Assembly: GCA_964520045.1 (NCBI GenBank)
Contig: CAZFMJ010000003.1
Coordinates: 27,283-91,282, forward strand
DNA from: CAZFMJ01 sp964520045
GTDB lineage: Bacteria; Elusimicrobiota; Elusimicrobia; Elusimicrobiales; CAZFMJ01
Reading direction: 5' to 3'
Length of the DNA: 64,000 nucleotides
The notes below the pieces were generated by a model. The model was given only the letters and a program-made list of their open reading frames with translations, made no database searches and had not been told where the DNA came from. Positions 1 through 8,648 of this stretch are shown piece by piece. The position numbers were made by a program, and so were the translations under genes. Each line of letters opens with the position of its first letter. Position 1 is the first letter of the stretch.

Positions 1-563
1 AGAAAATTCCATTGCACTATTTCGCAGCCGCTGGCCTTGATGGCCGCTTCCATGGAGGATGGATTCTCGCTGTCATCGCCTTCTATTATCCCCTCGCCCC
101 TGCTCAAAAGACAGCCGTAATAGGGAGCCGCGCGAAGTCCTTTCAGGGGAGTCTTCAGTTTGCCGGACAGTCCTTCCGCCAAAAGCATATTCGCGAATTC
201 GCTTATATTGATAACGCGAATCCCGCCGCTGTACGGCAGGCGCACTATTTTCTTAATATGCCCGGCCAGATCCGCGCTGCGCGCCAGACGCACATTTGTC
301 CCTTTAAGCCTTGAAAAACACGCCGCGCATGGCGCAAGGATATCTCTCAATCCCTGCGCTTCGCTGAGCGCAAGCACGCGGTACGGTAGAGCGACAGCCA
401 AGTAGTGGTTGAGGCTGTGGGCCGCGGTGGCTCCGCAGCAGTTCCAGTCGGCTATTTCGCGCAGTTTGACTGACGCCGCGCCGGCCAGCGCCCGGATGGA
501 CATATCCAGTTCAACGGCTCCGCCGGAAAGAGAACACCCCGGATAATATCCCACCGTCCTCAT
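1..563 (-). CDS. hdrB: HdrB-like CCG-domain subunit, C-terminus cut by the window edge
   Basis: Reading the minus strand from an ATG at 563 gives an open frame to base 1, starting MRTVGYYPGCSLSGG. It contains the cysteine-rich CCG signature: GC near residue 10, DWNCCG near residue 40, then APCAAC about 35 residues later, and a second-domain start near PYYGC. Heterodisulfide reductase subunit B and related proteins use two such domains to hold noncubane iron-sulfur clusters and to pass electrons to disulfides or similar acceptors. The start overlaps the hdrC stop in an ATGA, so the two genes are translationally coupled. The C-terminus lies outside the window. The electron acceptor cannot be told from this sequence. 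Confidence 0.85.
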   Translation of the reverse strand, partial: MRTVGYYPGCSLSGGAVELDMSIRALAGAASVKLREIADWNCCGATAAHSLNHYLAVALPYRVLALSEAQGLRDILAPCAACFSRLKGTNVRLARSADLAGHIKKIVRLPYSGGIRVINISEFANMLLAEGLSGKLKTPLKGLRAAPYYGCLLSRGEGIIEGDDSENPSSMEAAIKASGCEIVQWNF

Positions 564-1111
564 TTACCGCACCCCCTGCATTCGGAAAATATCCTCTTTA
601 TCTCCCCGCGGCCGTTGATCCTGTGCGGTTTAAGCGGAAGTTTTCCCCGCATAAACATCGCGGGGCCAAGGTTTATATCGCTGAAAAAATCCAGCGTCAA
701 CAGCTTGTAAAGCCCCACCAGCGGGATTTCGCTCATGCGGCCGGTGTGCTCTACGATTTTCAGGAAGGATTTATGAAACGCCAAAATCTTATCGGCAGAG
801 GGGGATATCTTTCCCTGTTTAACGGATTCCTCCCTCGCTACGTCCATAACCGCGGCCGGGTCAAGTTTTTTGGGACAGCGCTGCGTGCAGGTCAGACAGC
901 CGATGCAGTACCATATGGCTGAACTGCAAAGCGCCTCTTTTATGGACGCTTCCGCGCCTGTCTGTAAAAGCCGCATGATCTGATTGGGACTAAAATCCAT
1001 ATGCTTTGCCATAGGACAGCCTGCGGTGCATTTACCGCATTGATAGCATTCGGAAAGATTGACGCCCGTGATTTTCCTGATTTTTTCAGATAATACCGCT
1101 GGTTTTGACAT
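560..1111 (-). CDS. hdrC: HdrC-like ferredoxin subunit with two [4Fe-4S] motifs
   Basis: This 183-residue protein (from the ATG at 1111) has two ferredoxin motifs, CYQCGKCTAGCP at residues 22-33 and CIGCLTCTQRCP further on, followed by an all-helical C-terminus ending CRGCGK. That is the layout of HdrC, which passes electrons to HdrB. An in-frame GTG at 1201 would add 30 residues that look unlike the family. Neither start has a clear Shine-Dalgarno sequence. I prefer 1111 because the family begins close to the first cluster. A strong promoter lies about 130 bases upstream. The gene is coupled to the CCG-domain gene downstream. Confidence 0.85.
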   Translation of the reverse strand: MSKPAVLSEKIRKITGVNLSECYQCGKCTAGCPMAKHMDFSPNQIMRLLQTGAEASIKEALCSSAIWYCIGCLTCTQRCPKKLDPAAVMDVAREESVKQGKISPSADKILAFHKSFLKIVEHTGRMSEIPLVGLYKLLTLDFFSDINLGPAMFMRGKLPLKPHRINGRGEIKRIFSECRGCGK

Positions 1112-1247
1112 AAATAATGCGTTATACGGATTTTGCAGTCTTGAGCAAACTGAACATGGCGCTGAATCTGCGCAGGATTTAGGCAAAGGCTGATATTTCA
1201 CGGCCGCGGAATCAAAAAATCCAAAGGACGGCAGTTTCCGCTAACCA

Positions 1248-1276
1248 ATTATATATAATGCGCGGCGCGGTATCAA
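1248..1276 (-). promoter_or_regulatory. Sigma-70-like promoter ahead of hdrC-hdrB
   Basis: On the minus strand TTGATA (1276-1271) is followed after 17 bases by TATAAT (1253-1248), a near-consensus housekeeping promoter. It would let hdrC-hdrB be transcribed apart from the long cofactor operon upstream, with a leader of about 130 bases to the ATG at 1111 or about 40 bases to the GTG at 1201. Confidence 0.55.
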
Positions 1277-1280
1277 AAAC

Positions 1281-1300
1281 TGGGAACGCCTGGGAACGCC
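1281..1300. repeat. Two tandem copies of TGGGAACGCC
   Basis: The ten bases TGGGAACGCC occur twice in direct succession immediately upstream of the hdrC promoter and just after the stop of the exported protein gene. No function is evident. The position just upstream of the -35 box would suit an operator, but that is only a guess. Confidence 0.5.
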
Positions 1301-1304
1301 GATC

Positions 1305-2318
1305 TTATATTTTCAGGACTTCCACTTTGGCCACAGAGCGCACATTCCGGTCAACAAAAAAATCCGCCGCTGAAAACAGCGAGAAGCGGCCCTCTTTATC
1401 CCGTCCCCTGTCCAGCAGCAGGAAATCGGCGTTATCTCCCCTGTTGATGATTTCGCTCAGACTGAAAACGGCGCGATAAGAATCCCTTGAGGAAACAATC
1501 ACGAGCGCCGAGCCGCAATCCCGCGCGATCACTCCTGCGGCGGCCAAGAAATCCTTAAAGACCATCCCGCTCGGGGTTTTCAGGCCTTTAAACCCCCTCC
1601 CGTGTCCGTAGCCGGTATAGACATACCCGCGTTTCCCAGTAAGCTTGAGCGGTTTTTTCACGATGGTGGTTTTTCCGCCGGCAATGATTTCAAACTCCGG
1701 AGAGTAGGCGGACGAGTGCCTCCTGCCCGGATAATCGCCCGGAGCCGAGCTGACCGTTATCTTGCTGGGATTGGCAATGAAGCGGGTATTGTAAAGATCA
1801 GCGGAGCAAACCAGGCGCGGAGCTTCCGGAAGGGGCCAAGTTATGTTTTTTTGGGAGGGATTAATCGGACGCGCGGATTTGTATATAAGGGAAGTAAAGC
1901 TGTTTTGGGCGTAATATATTTCGCCCCAGCTGAATACGGCCTTCTCTCCTTTGTCATTTTCCACTATGACGAAAAGATCTACTTCCGGCTTAAAATCCCC
2001 TGTGGTTTTCTTTGCGGCTTTTACGTTCAGTATATCGTACAGCGAATACCCGGAAAAAAAATAAGCGCCTTTGAATTCCGGTCTCCCCGCTTCAAAGGCC
2101 AGCTCCTTTACCGCCACTTCCCGGACCGGTAATAAGGAAAATTCAACCGTCCCCGGGTTTTCGACCTCCCCCCCCAAATAAATACTGCCGAGCTGATACT
2201 CTTTCGCCTGCGCCTTATCATAGAAGCTGTTAGCGGCCGGAAATATTTCCTGAGCAAAAACAGGCGGACATGAAGCAAGCGCCAAGAGACCCGCAGTAAT
2301 CATCCTTACAGTCGTCAT
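1305..2318 (-). CDS. Exported protein with two sulfite-oxidase-like (molybdopterin-binding fold) segments
   Basis: 337 residues. The N-terminus has a signal peptide (about residues 1-22, ending PPVFA). The body appears to hold two related segments: residues about 40-190 with LGGEVENPGTVEF, GYSLYDIL and DKGEKAVFSWGEI, and residues about 225-335 with KGLKTPSGMVFKDFLAAAG and DSYRAVFSLSEI. The pattern of a short ligand-pocket helix followed by a beta strand ending in FSxxEI recalls the oxidoreductase molybdopterin-binding domain of the sulfite oxidase family. I infer this by eye. Its place between mog and hdrC, inside a molybdopterin block, supports a link. A good GGAGG site precedes the ATG. The second copy seems to lack an obvious metal-binding cysteine. 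It may bind cofactor, deliver it, or be an inactive relative. Confidence 0.5.
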   Translation of the reverse strand: MTTVRMITAGLLALASCPPVFAQEIFPAANSFYDKAQAKEYQLGSIYLGGEVENPGTVEFSLLPVREVAVKELAFEAGRPEFKGAYFFSGYSLYDILNVKAAKKTTGDFKPEVDLFVIVENDKGEKAVFSWGEIYYAQNSFTSLIYKSARPINPSQKNITWPLPEAPRLVCSADLYNTRFIANPSKITVSSAPGDYPGRRHSSAYSPEFEIIAGGKTTIVKKPLKLTGKRGYVYTGYGHGRGFKGLKTPSGMVFKDFLAAAGVIARDCGSALVIVSSRDSYRAVFSLSEIINRGDNADFLLLDRGRDKEGRFSLFSAADFFVDRNVRSVAKVEVLKI

Positions 2319-2367
2319 TTTACCTCCGGTGTTTAAATTCCGCTCAGCCGGACTGTTTCAGCTTCTG

Positions 2368-2422
2368 AATAAGCCGGCGGCGCGGAGGATTCCGCCGGTT
2401 TCGCTTACGCGACCGGCTTATT
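2368..2422. repeat. Inverted repeat between mog and the exported protein gene
   Basis: AATAAGCCGG (2368-2377) and CCGGCTTATT (2413-2422) are perfect inverted copies around a GC-rich spacer that itself contains GCGGA...TCCGC. A run of five T follows on the plus side only, so it is a weak terminator for minus-strand genes. It may attenuate or process the long operon message at this point, which is the only gap over 100 bases among the cofactor genes. Confidence 0.4.
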
Positions 2423-2470
2423 GCCGTTTTTCCGAAGATATCCGCCCACGCGCTTTGACCGCGCTCCGCC

Positions 2471-3007
2471 TTATTTGCTTACGGCAATACCATGCCCCTT
2501 GCCCCTGACCATATCAAGAGCATGAGGAATAATGTCCGAAATAACAGCCAAAGATTCTTCTACGCCTTTTGGGCTGCCCGGCAAATTAATTATGATCGTT
2601 TTCCCTCTCATTGCGCTTACCCCCCTTGAGAGGGCGGCATTTTTTGTTTTTTTTACACCCTCCAGCCTGATTATTTCGGAAATGCCTGGAATTATCTTCC
2701 GCGCGATTTCCATTGTCGCTTCGGGAGTAATATCCCGCGGCCCCAATCCCGTGCCGCCGGTGGTAAAAATAATGTCCGCTTTTAATTCGTCGCAATAAAA
2801 AAGAAGCCGCTCTTTTATCAGCTCCAGTTCGTCCGGGATTATCTCGTATCGAATATTTCGTCCGTTAATGGCATTGATAACGTCTAAAATAATCCTGCCG
2901 CTTTCGTCTTTGCACTCTCCTCTTGAGCATCTGTCGCTTACGGTCAATGCCGCAAACGTAAACTCATCGATGCTCCCGGAATTGCGCCGTTTTTGATCAC
3001 TTTTCAT
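2471..3007 (-). CDS. mog: Molybdopterin adenylyltransferase (Mog/MoaB family)
   Basis: 178 residues from the ATG at 3007. The protein has the family signatures TTGGTGLGPRDITPEAT and NLPGSPKGVEESL, with the catalytic Asp in the first motif. Mog activates molybdopterin by adenylation so that MoeA can insert the metal. A start at 3028 is also open, but its GGGAG touches the ATG, while a GGAG lies 10 bases before the ATG at 3007. The gene overlaps the end of the MOSC gene by 11 bases. MoaB-like proteins share this fold; the single copy here next to moeA makes the Mog role likely. Confidence 0.92.
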   Translation of the reverse strand: MKSDQKRRNSGSIDEFTFAALTVSDRCSRGECKDESGRIILDVINAINGRNIRYEIIPDELELIKERLLFYCDELKADIIFTTGGTGLGPRDITPEATMEIARKIIPGISEIIRLEGVKKTKNAALSRGVSAMRGKTIIINLPGSPKGVEESLAVISDIIPHALDMVRGKGHGIAVSK

Positions 3008-3488
3008 GATTAACGATCTCCATTTCATCTCCCGCGGCGATCTCTCCGCCTTTTACTACTCCGGCGAATATGCCTTCTCTGGGCATTATGCAGTCTCCGA
3101 CTTTCTGATACACGGCGCAATATTTATGGCAGTCTTTGCCTATTTTAGAAACTTCCAACAGCGCCTCTTTGCCCACCCTTATTCTCGTCCCGATAGTTAA
3201 CCGCGCGAGATCCAGGCCTTCGGTGGTAATGTTTTCCGCAAAATCTCCGGGCCCGAGAGTGATATTTTTCTTTTTGGTCTTAGGGCATTCGGCTTGTTTT
3301 TTGATGCTTTCTATGGCCAGAAGACTTACCTGTCTTAGTCCCGGCCCCGAATGCGCATCTTGTTCCAGCCCGAAGTGTTCTATTAATCTGGCTTTTTCTA
3401 CAGCCTCTTTCGGAACTCCTTTTGTCCCGCTGGAATTAATGGAGAATATTCTTCCTTTCGCGTCTCCGGCTTCTTTTGTATATTCCAC
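2997..3488 (-). CDS. Small MOSC-domain protein
   Basis: 163 residues covering one MOSC (MoCo sulfurase C-terminal) domain. Visible signatures are GRIFSINSS near residue 12, GPGDFAENITTEGLDL in the middle, and GKDCHKYCAV with paired cysteines around residue 115. Stand-alone MOSC proteins are thought to carry sulfur to, or bind, the molybdenum or tungsten cofactor. The gene sits between moaC and mog and overlaps both: its start lies 53 bases inside moaC. Such fusions and neighbours are common in anaerobes with formate dehydrogenases. Confidence 0.88.
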   Translation of the reverse strand: MEYTKEAGDAKGRIFSINSSGTKGVPKEAVEKARLIEHFGLEQDAHSGPGLRQVSLLAIESIKKQAECPKTKKKNITLGPGDFAENITTEGLDLARLTIGTRIRVGKEALLEVSKIGKDCHKYCAVYQKVGDCIMPREGIFAGVVKGGEIAAGDEMEIVNHEK

Positions 3489-3909
3489 TTCTGCCTCCTC
3501 TTTTTTCCACTAGATAAACATCGCATATCTCTATTGATTTCGAGAACATCTTGCACATGTCGTATATGGTAAGAGCTGCGATAGAGCACGCGGTCATTGC
3601 TTCCATTTCCACGCCGGTCTTGGAAGTAGTTCTAACGGTAGAATCTATGCTTATGCCGTTGTCCCCCGGCGCAAATGCAACATCCGCATATTCTAATCCG
3701 ATATTATGGCACAACGGGATAAGGCGGGATGTATTCTTCGCCGCTAAAATTCCGGCCGTTCGGGCCGTTTCCAGAACATTTCCCTTAGGCATATCGTTAT
3801 TCCCGATTCTTGCAAGCACCCTGTTATCCAGCTTAATAAAGGCATGAGCTTTTGCCATGCGCTTTGTTTCCGGCTTTTCTCCCACATAAATCATGCCCGC
3901 GTTTTTCAT
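3436..3909 (-). CDS. moaC: Cyclic pyranopterin monophosphate synthase
   Basis: 157 residues. MoaC finishes the first step of molybdopterin synthesis, closing the cyclic phosphate after MoaA. Signatures are KGNVLETARTAGI, LIPLCHNIGLEY and GVEMEAMTACSIAALTIYD, with the catalytic Lys near KRGGRSG. The start at 3909 has GGAGG at the right distance. These bases are also the last two glycine codons of moaA, so the Shine-Dalgarno sequence is built into the previous gene. The usual family end is near EKSGG; here the reading frame runs about 15 residues further as a basic tail that overlaps the MOSC gene. Confidence 0.95.
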   Translation of the reverse strand: MKNAGMIYVGEKPETKRMAKAHAFIKLDNRVLARIGNNDMPKGNVLETARTAGILAAKNTSRLIPLCHNIGLEYADVAFAPGDNGISIDSTVRTTSKTGVEMEAMTACSIAALTIYDMCKMFSKSIEICDVYLVEKRGGRSGIYKRSRRRERKNILH

Positions 3910-3912
3910 AAA

Positions 3913-4878
3913 TTATCCTCCGATGCTGCTCATTTCTATTCCCCTGCGGGATCCCGATTGTTCCTTGGTATACATCGGTTTTGCGGTTATCACATCATTT
4001 ATGGCTTTTAATAACCCGCTCTCCCCGTTTTTGTTTCTTAAAAAAGGTTTCAGGTCGCAGGTATGCCCGGAAAATAAACACGGCGACACTCTTCCCGCGC
4101 AGTCGACCCGTATCCTGTTGCATTTGCGGCAGAAATCACGGCTGACACTGCTGATAAAGCCGATAATGCCTTTTGTGTCGCCGATATTAAAATATTCGGA
4201 AGGGCCGCTTCCTTTGATCCGATAAACCTTTTTCATCGCGCCGAATCGTTTAATTATTTCTTTTTTTACGCATTCGTTCTTTACCAAATACCCGGTCAAG
4301 CCGTTAAATCTTTTGTTTGTCGGGAAGAATTCGATAAATCTGACGATCAGCGGCCGTTCGAGAGCAAGGCGGGCGAAATCGGCTATTTCGTCGTCGTTTA
4401 TCCCTTTCATTATTATAACGTTCAATTTTAAAGGCGACAGGCCGGCCCCGAGCGCCCGCTCTATGCCGGCCCAGACTTTGTCAAAACAATTCAGCCCCGT
4501 GATGGATTTAAATCTTTCCTTTTTTAAGGTGTCCAGGCTTACATTTATCCTGTCAAGCCCGGCCTTTTTTAAGTTGTCCGCAATACCCTCGAGATATACG
4601 CCGTTCGTGGTCAGGGTTATTTCGTCCAATCCATCTATCGTCTTAAGCATGGTGATAAGATCGGCGATATTCTTTCTTCCCAACGGCTCGCCGCCCGTCA
4701 AACGCAGCTTCTTTATTCCCGCTTTGACAAATGCCCGTATAAGCGTTGCTATCTCTTCATCCCTCAAAATTTTTTCGCGCGCCAGAATTCTGTCCCTTTC
4801 AACGGGAGTGCAGTACAAGCAATTAAGATTGCATCTGTCTGTTATTGAAAATCTCAGGTAATCGGTCTTTATTTCCAT
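3913..4878 (-). CDS. moaA: GTP 3',8-cyclase, radical SAM
   Basis: 321 residues. Radical SAM motif CNLNCLYC at residues 16-23, SAM-binding LTGGEPLGRKN, and the second cluster CRKCNRIRVDCAGRVSPC near residue 250, which binds GTP. The C-terminus ends in GG, which is essential in MoaA. It converts GTP to the first molybdopterin precursor together with MoaC. The gene overlaps the end of moeA by 10 bases. Only moaA and moaC of the first pathway steps are present; moaD and moaE must be elsewhere. Confidence 0.96.
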   Translation of the reverse strand: MEIKTDYLRFSITDRCNLNCLYCTPVERDRILAREKILRDEEIATLIRAFVKAGIKKLRLTGGEPLGRKNIADLITMLKTIDGLDEITLTTNGVYLEGIADNLKKAGLDRINVSLDTLKKERFKSITGLNCFDKVWAGIERALGAGLSPLKLNVIIMKGINDDEIADFARLALERPLIVRFIEFFPTNKRFNGLTGYLVKNECVKKEIIKRFGAMKKVYRIKGSGPSEYFNIGDTKGIIGFISSVSRDFCRKCNRIRVDCAGRVSPCLFSGHTCDLKPFLRNKNGESGLLKAINDVITAKPMYTKEQSGSRRGIEMSSIGG

Positions 4879-6065
4879 AAAAGAATTTTTACCTTTGATC
4901 CTGCTCTAAGACGGCTGATGTTCTTATCAACAACCATAAAGCCGTCCGATTTGGAAAGCGCAAGCACATCCGCCGATCCATGGCAAACAACGGGATTGAC
5001 ATGCCAGCCTCCGCTTTTTTTTTCAGCGGCCGCCAGAACAAAATGCGTGCGCCCCGGTTTCTGCCTGAAAGGGCTTGTGAGAATTCCCTTTTCAAATTTC
5101 GGCCGATGGGAAGCGTGTCCGGATATTTTACAGACCGCCGGCCTGATAAAAAGCTGATACGCTAAAAAGTTTGAAACGGGATTCCCTGGTATGCCGAAGA
5201 CGAGTGTTTTTGCTTTCCTGCCGAAAAAAAGCGGCTTGCCGGGCTTAATGCCGACCTTGTGGAATATTTTCCTTACTCCCGCGCGCGCTAAAATTCCGGG
5301 CACGAGGTCATAGTCCCCCATGGATACCCCGCCCGAGATCAAAAATATATCGCTTTTAAGACCCCTTCTTACGGCCCGCGTTAATTCTTCGCGTTCATCT
5401 TTTACAATCCCCAGATAACGGGGAGAAATTCCGTCCGACTTAAGAAGCGCCGAAAGCTGGGGACCGTTTGAATTGTATATCCGGCCGCGGGATAATTTTC
5501 CGCCAGGAGGAGTAAGCTCGCCCCCCGTATTCAAAATAGCCGCTTCCGGCCTTTTAATCACTTTTACAAAACGTCTTCCAATGGCCGCCAAAAGAGCTAT
5601 GCAGGAGCTGGAAATAACCCTGTTTTTCTCAAGGACTTTACTGCCTTTTTTAATATCTTCGCCTTTAAAACAAATGTTTTGACCTTTGGACGCGGAAACC
5701 TTTATGGTTATAACTTCAGACGAACTCTCCGCGTCTTCCACCATTACCACGCTGTCGGCGCCCTTCGGCAGGGCCGCGCCGGTCATTATCTTTGCGCACT
5801 CTCCGGCCAGCACCTTCCTTTTAAAGATTTCTCCGGCCTGAATAAGCCCGATGCATTTTAATTTTACGGGCGCGGACTTAGTGTTTTCCGCTATAAGCGC
5901 ATATCCGTCCATGGCGGATTTATTAAAAGGCGGCATCGAAATTTCAGAGTAAATATCTTCAGCCGACACCATTCCCGAAGAATTCTCAATTGCAACTTCC
6001 TCTTCAAATACCGAAACGTTCTCTAATATTTTTTTAAGGGCCTGCTCAAATGTGATCATGGTCAT
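4869..6065 (-). CDS. moeA: Molybdopterin molybdenumtransferase
   Basis: 398 residues with the four-domain MoeA layout. Visible are PPFNKSAMDGYA near residue 45, GAALPKGADSVVMVED near residue 100, ISGGVSMGDYD near residue 245 and GIPGNPVSNFLAY near residue 295. MoeA inserts molybdate or tungstate into adenylated molybdopterin made by Mog. The C-terminal beta domain (about residues 325-398) is present. It overlaps the upstream ABC ATPase gene in an ATGA, so the metal importer and metal-insertion enzyme are co-translated, which fits a route from uptake to cofactor. Confidence 0.95.
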   Translation of the reverse strand: MTMITFEQALKKILENVSVFEEEVAIENSSGMVSAEDIYSEISMPPFNKSAMDGYALIAENTKSAPVKLKCIGLIQAGEIFKRKVLAGECAKIMTGAALPKGADSVVMVEDAESSSEVITIKVSASKGQNICFKGEDIKKGSKVLEKNRVISSSCIALLAAIGRRFVKVIKRPEAAILNTGGELTPPGGKLSRGRIYNSNGPQLSALLKSDGISPRYLGIVKDEREELTRAVRRGLKSDIFLISGGVSMGDYDLVPGILARAGVRKIFHKVGIKPGKPLFFGRKAKTLVFGIPGNPVSNFLAYQLFIRPAVCKISGHASHRPKFEKGILTSPFRQKPGRTHFVLAAAEKKSGGWHVNPVVCHGSADVLALSKSDGFMVVDKNISRLRAGSKVKILLWK

Positions 6066-7120
6066 CTTTTAATCAAGTGAATCGCCGTCGCCTTAAAAAC
6101 CGCAAAAACGTTCTGTCCGGCTCTTAAGCCCAGGCTTTCAATCGACCGGCGCGTAACCGCGGCGGCCAAATTAAATCCGCAATTCAAGGTCACTTTATAT
6201 TCCAGGCCGAACGGTTCGATCCGCGCGATGGCGGCCTTAAAATGGTTTCGCGCGCTGTCTGTTTCCGGCAGCTTTGAAACGGTGACGTTTTCAGGGCGGA
6301 TGCAGACAAAAACTTCGTCGCCGATCCCGCATTCCGAAACCGCCTCTAAAAACACGTCCCGCACTTTAACGGAACAGAGATTGTCTTCTTTTTTTACAAC
6401 CTTTCCCTCCAGAAGCGTCTCTACTCCTATAAAATCAGCGACCGCTTCAGAAGCCGGCCTCAGGAATATATCCTGCGGAGCGCCCTGCTGTATGATCCGG
6501 CCGTCCTTCATTACGGCCAATTTGTCGGCCAAACTTAACGCCTCGGAATGGCTTTGAGTGACAAGCAGCGCGGTGGTCTTATTCCGCTTAAGTATACCGC
6601 GCAGATCCGCAATTAAAGAGCCTTTGTAGCGCTGATCTAAACTTAAGAACGGTTCATCCAATAACAGCAATTCCGGGTCCGTTACAAATGCCCGCGCGAG
6701 CGACACCCTGCGCAATTGCCCCGCGGAAAGCGTGCCTGTTCTATATTCTCTCAGCTGGTTTATTTTGAAGAGCTCAAGAGTTTCATCCACTTTACTCGTA
6801 TCGCGGATACCGCGCAGGCGGAGAGGCAGGGCAACATTTTTATACACGGTTTCATTCAAAAGATACGCCTGGGGGAACACGAACGAAAGTTTGCGCCTGA
6901 AGCGCAGCGGATTTTTCAAAGTAAGAATATTTTCTCCGGCGACTTCGATCAATCCGCTGTCCGGCTTTTGCAGAAGGGCGATGATGCCGAGGAGAGTGGA
7001 TTTCCCCGCGCCGTTGGGGCCGAGTATCGCAAGAGTGCCGGCTTCTTCGGCCCGGAGCTCATCGACGCAAAGCTTGAATCTTTGCGGAAATTCCAATTTT
7101 AAATTCTCTATTTTAATCAT
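6062..7120 (-). CDS. tupC: Tungstate/molybdate ABC transporter ATP-binding protein
   Basis: 352 residues. ABC ATPase with Walker A GPNGAGKST, signature LSAGQLRRVSLARA, Walker B ELLLLDEPFLSLD and an H-loop TQSHSEAL. After residue about 235 comes a TOBE-type domain, used by ModC/WtpC-like proteins to sense the oxyanion and block import. It overlaps the permease gene in an ATGA. The partner substrate-binding protein is TupA-like, so tungstate is the likely cargo, though molybdate cannot be excluded from sequence. Confidence 0.9.
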   Translation of the reverse strand: MIKIENLKLEFPQRFKLCVDELRAEEAGTLAILGPNGAGKSTLLGIIALLQKPDSGLIEVAGENILTLKNPLRFRRKLSFVFPQAYLLNETVYKNVALPLRLRGIRDTSKVDETLELFKINQLREYRTGTLSAGQLRRVSLARAFVTDPELLLLDEPFLSLDQRYKGSLIADLRGILKRNKTTALLVTQSHSEALSLADKLAVMKDGRIIQQGAPQDIFLRPASEAVADFIGVETLLEGKVVKKEDNLCSVKVRDVFLEAVSECGIGDEVFVCIRPENVTVSKLPETDSARNHFKAAIARIEPFGLEYKVTLNCGFNLAAAVTRRSIESLGLRAGQNVFAVFKATAIHLIKR

Positions 7121-7818
7121 GCTTTCCCCGCTCTGCTTTGCTGAATATAGGTAAGAGCAAGGTTAACTATAAAACTCATCGCAAGCAGGATTATGCTTAA
7201 GGCAATTGCTATGTCAAAATTGCCCATTTGCGTTTCCAAAACAGTGGCCGTAGTCAAGACGCGGGTCTGCCCTTTGATATTTCCGCCTATCATCATTACC
7301 GCGCCGACTTCCGAGATTATGCTTCCGAAACCTGCGATTACCGCGGCCGATACCGAAAGCCTGATCTCTTTGATAAGAATGCATATCGCTTGCCGGGTAT
7401 CGGCGCCCAACATCAGGATCTGCTGATAAAACTTGGGATCAACCGCCTGGAATGCCGCCAGCGATAATCCGGTAATGATAGGCGCGGCTATAATCACTTG
7501 AGCAAGAATCATCCCTTTCGGCGTATAGAGCCAATTTAAAAAACCGAACGGGCCGTTCCTTGACAGGGTTAAAGCAACTACCAGCCCTACGACCACAGGG
7601 GGAAGTCCCATGGCCGTATTTGTAAGCGTAATAACCAGTTTTTTAAGGGGAAACCGCTTAAACGCTATTATTCCGCCCAGCGGAACGCCGATAACCGTAG
7701 CGATCAGAGTGGCGGTTATTGAAACGAACAGGGAGAGTTTTAAAATTACCAGGACATCTTCGTTAAGACTAAAGATAAGCGCCAGACCTTTTTCAATTCC
7801 GCCGAAGATATAATTCAT
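7117..7818 (-). CDS. tupB: Tungstate ABC transporter permease
   Basis: 233 residues with about five or six hydrophobic segments and the binding-protein-dependent transport motif around EVGAVMMIGGNIKGQTRVLTT. The sequence NTAMGLPPVVVGL near residue 68 is typical of TupB/WtpB permeases. It forms the membrane channel with TupC and receives tungstate from TupA. Start and stop overlap both neighbours in ATGA junctions. Confidence 0.92.
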   Translation of the reverse strand: MNYIFGGIEKGLALIFSLNEDVLVILKLSLFVSITATLIATVIGVPLGGIIAFKRFPLKKLVITLTNTAMGLPPVVVGLVVALTLSRNGPFGFLNWLYTPKGMILAQVIIAAPIITGLSLAAFQAVDPKFYQQILMLGADTRQAICILIKEIRLSVSAAVIAGFGSIISEVGAVMMIGGNIKGQTRVLTTATVLETQMGNFDIAIALSIILLAMSFIVNLALTYIQQSRAGKA

Positions 7819-8648
7819 GACGCCGTTGGTTTATGATCCCAAAAGAATAACTGCTGTCCGTGCTTATCCATGCCGAAGGTTTCAATAATCTTTCTCGTGT
7901 CCCCCGAAAGCAGGAAATCCAATAACGCTTCGGCGCCATGGGCGTTAATCCGGGGAAATTTCGCGGGATTAACCGGGATCAGGCTGTAGTAATTCAGGAG
8001 CGCCGGGTCACCTTCGCAAAGTATGATTAAGTCGACGGTATTCTTTAAAGATATATAGGTCGACCTGTCGCATAATATATACCCCTGCTTTTCATCCGCA
8101 ACTCTCAGCGTCGCCGCCATTCCCTGCCCGGCTTCGATATAGCTGTTTTTATCGGGCGAAACTCCGGCTTTTTCCCAAATCTTGTTTTCTTTCTTATGTG
8201 TTCCGGAGTTGTCGCCCCTTGAAACAAATACCGCTTTTGATTTAGCTATTTTGTTAAAAGCATCCGCCGCATTTTTACCGCCCTTTATGCCGGCGACATC
8301 GTTCCTGCTTCCTAAAACAACAAAGTCGTTATGCATAAACGTCGTCCTGCCGGTTCCATAGCCTTCATCCATAAATCTTTTTTCATCCTCCGGGCTATGC
8401 ACCCATAGTATATCCGCCTCTCCGTCCTGTCCCATCCTTAAGGCCTGCCCCGTGCCCACCGCTATTGCCTTAAGCGTGTAATCTGTTTTTTTCTGGAATA
8501 TATCCGCAAGCACGTCTAAAAGACCCGTGTCCTGCACGCTTGTCGTAGTGGCCAGGATGACGGTCTTATTATCCGCGGTATAACGGATAAAAAAAATCCC
8601 GGAGACTGATACGGCCAATAAGGAGGCCAAAATGGTTTTTTTCAACAT
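7815..8648 (-). CDS. tupA: Tungstate-binding periplasmic protein
   Basis: 277 residues. The N-terminal hydrophobic segment (residues 3-22) is a signal peptide or anchor, with no lipobox cysteine. The mature part begins with the ATTTSVQDTGLLD motif, and TTTS is the hallmark of the TupA oxyanion site. Other signatures are AVGTGQALRMGQDGEADI and SRGDNSGTHKKE. Start codon abuts the fdhD stop. This identification is the reason for calling the transporter tungstate-specific: TupA proteins studied bind tungstate very tightly over molybdate. Confidence 0.92.
   Translation of the reverse strand: MLKKTILASLLAVSVSGIFFIRYTADNKTVILATTTSVQDTGLLDVLADIFQKKTDYTLKAIAVGTGQALRMGQDGEADILWVHSPEDEKRFMDEGYGTGRTTFMHNDFVVLGSRNDVAGIKGGKNAADAFNKIAKSKAVFVSRGDNSGTHKKENKIWEKAGVSPDKNSYIEAGQGMAATLRVADEKQGYILCDRSTYISLKNTVDLIILCEGDPALLNYYSLIPVNPAKFPRINAHGAEALLDFLLSGDTRKIIETFGMDKHGQQLFFWDHKPTAS

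Noticed and set aside
12..405. Plus-strand frames at the left end
   Set aside because: They are antisense to the CCG-domain hdrB frame, which carries clear cysteine motifs and overlaps hdrC.
2368..2422. Molybdenum/tungsten cofactor riboswitch upstream of the exported protein gene
   Set aside because: Only a simple nested inverted repeat is seen. I could not match the multi-stem pattern of the Moco RNA motif.
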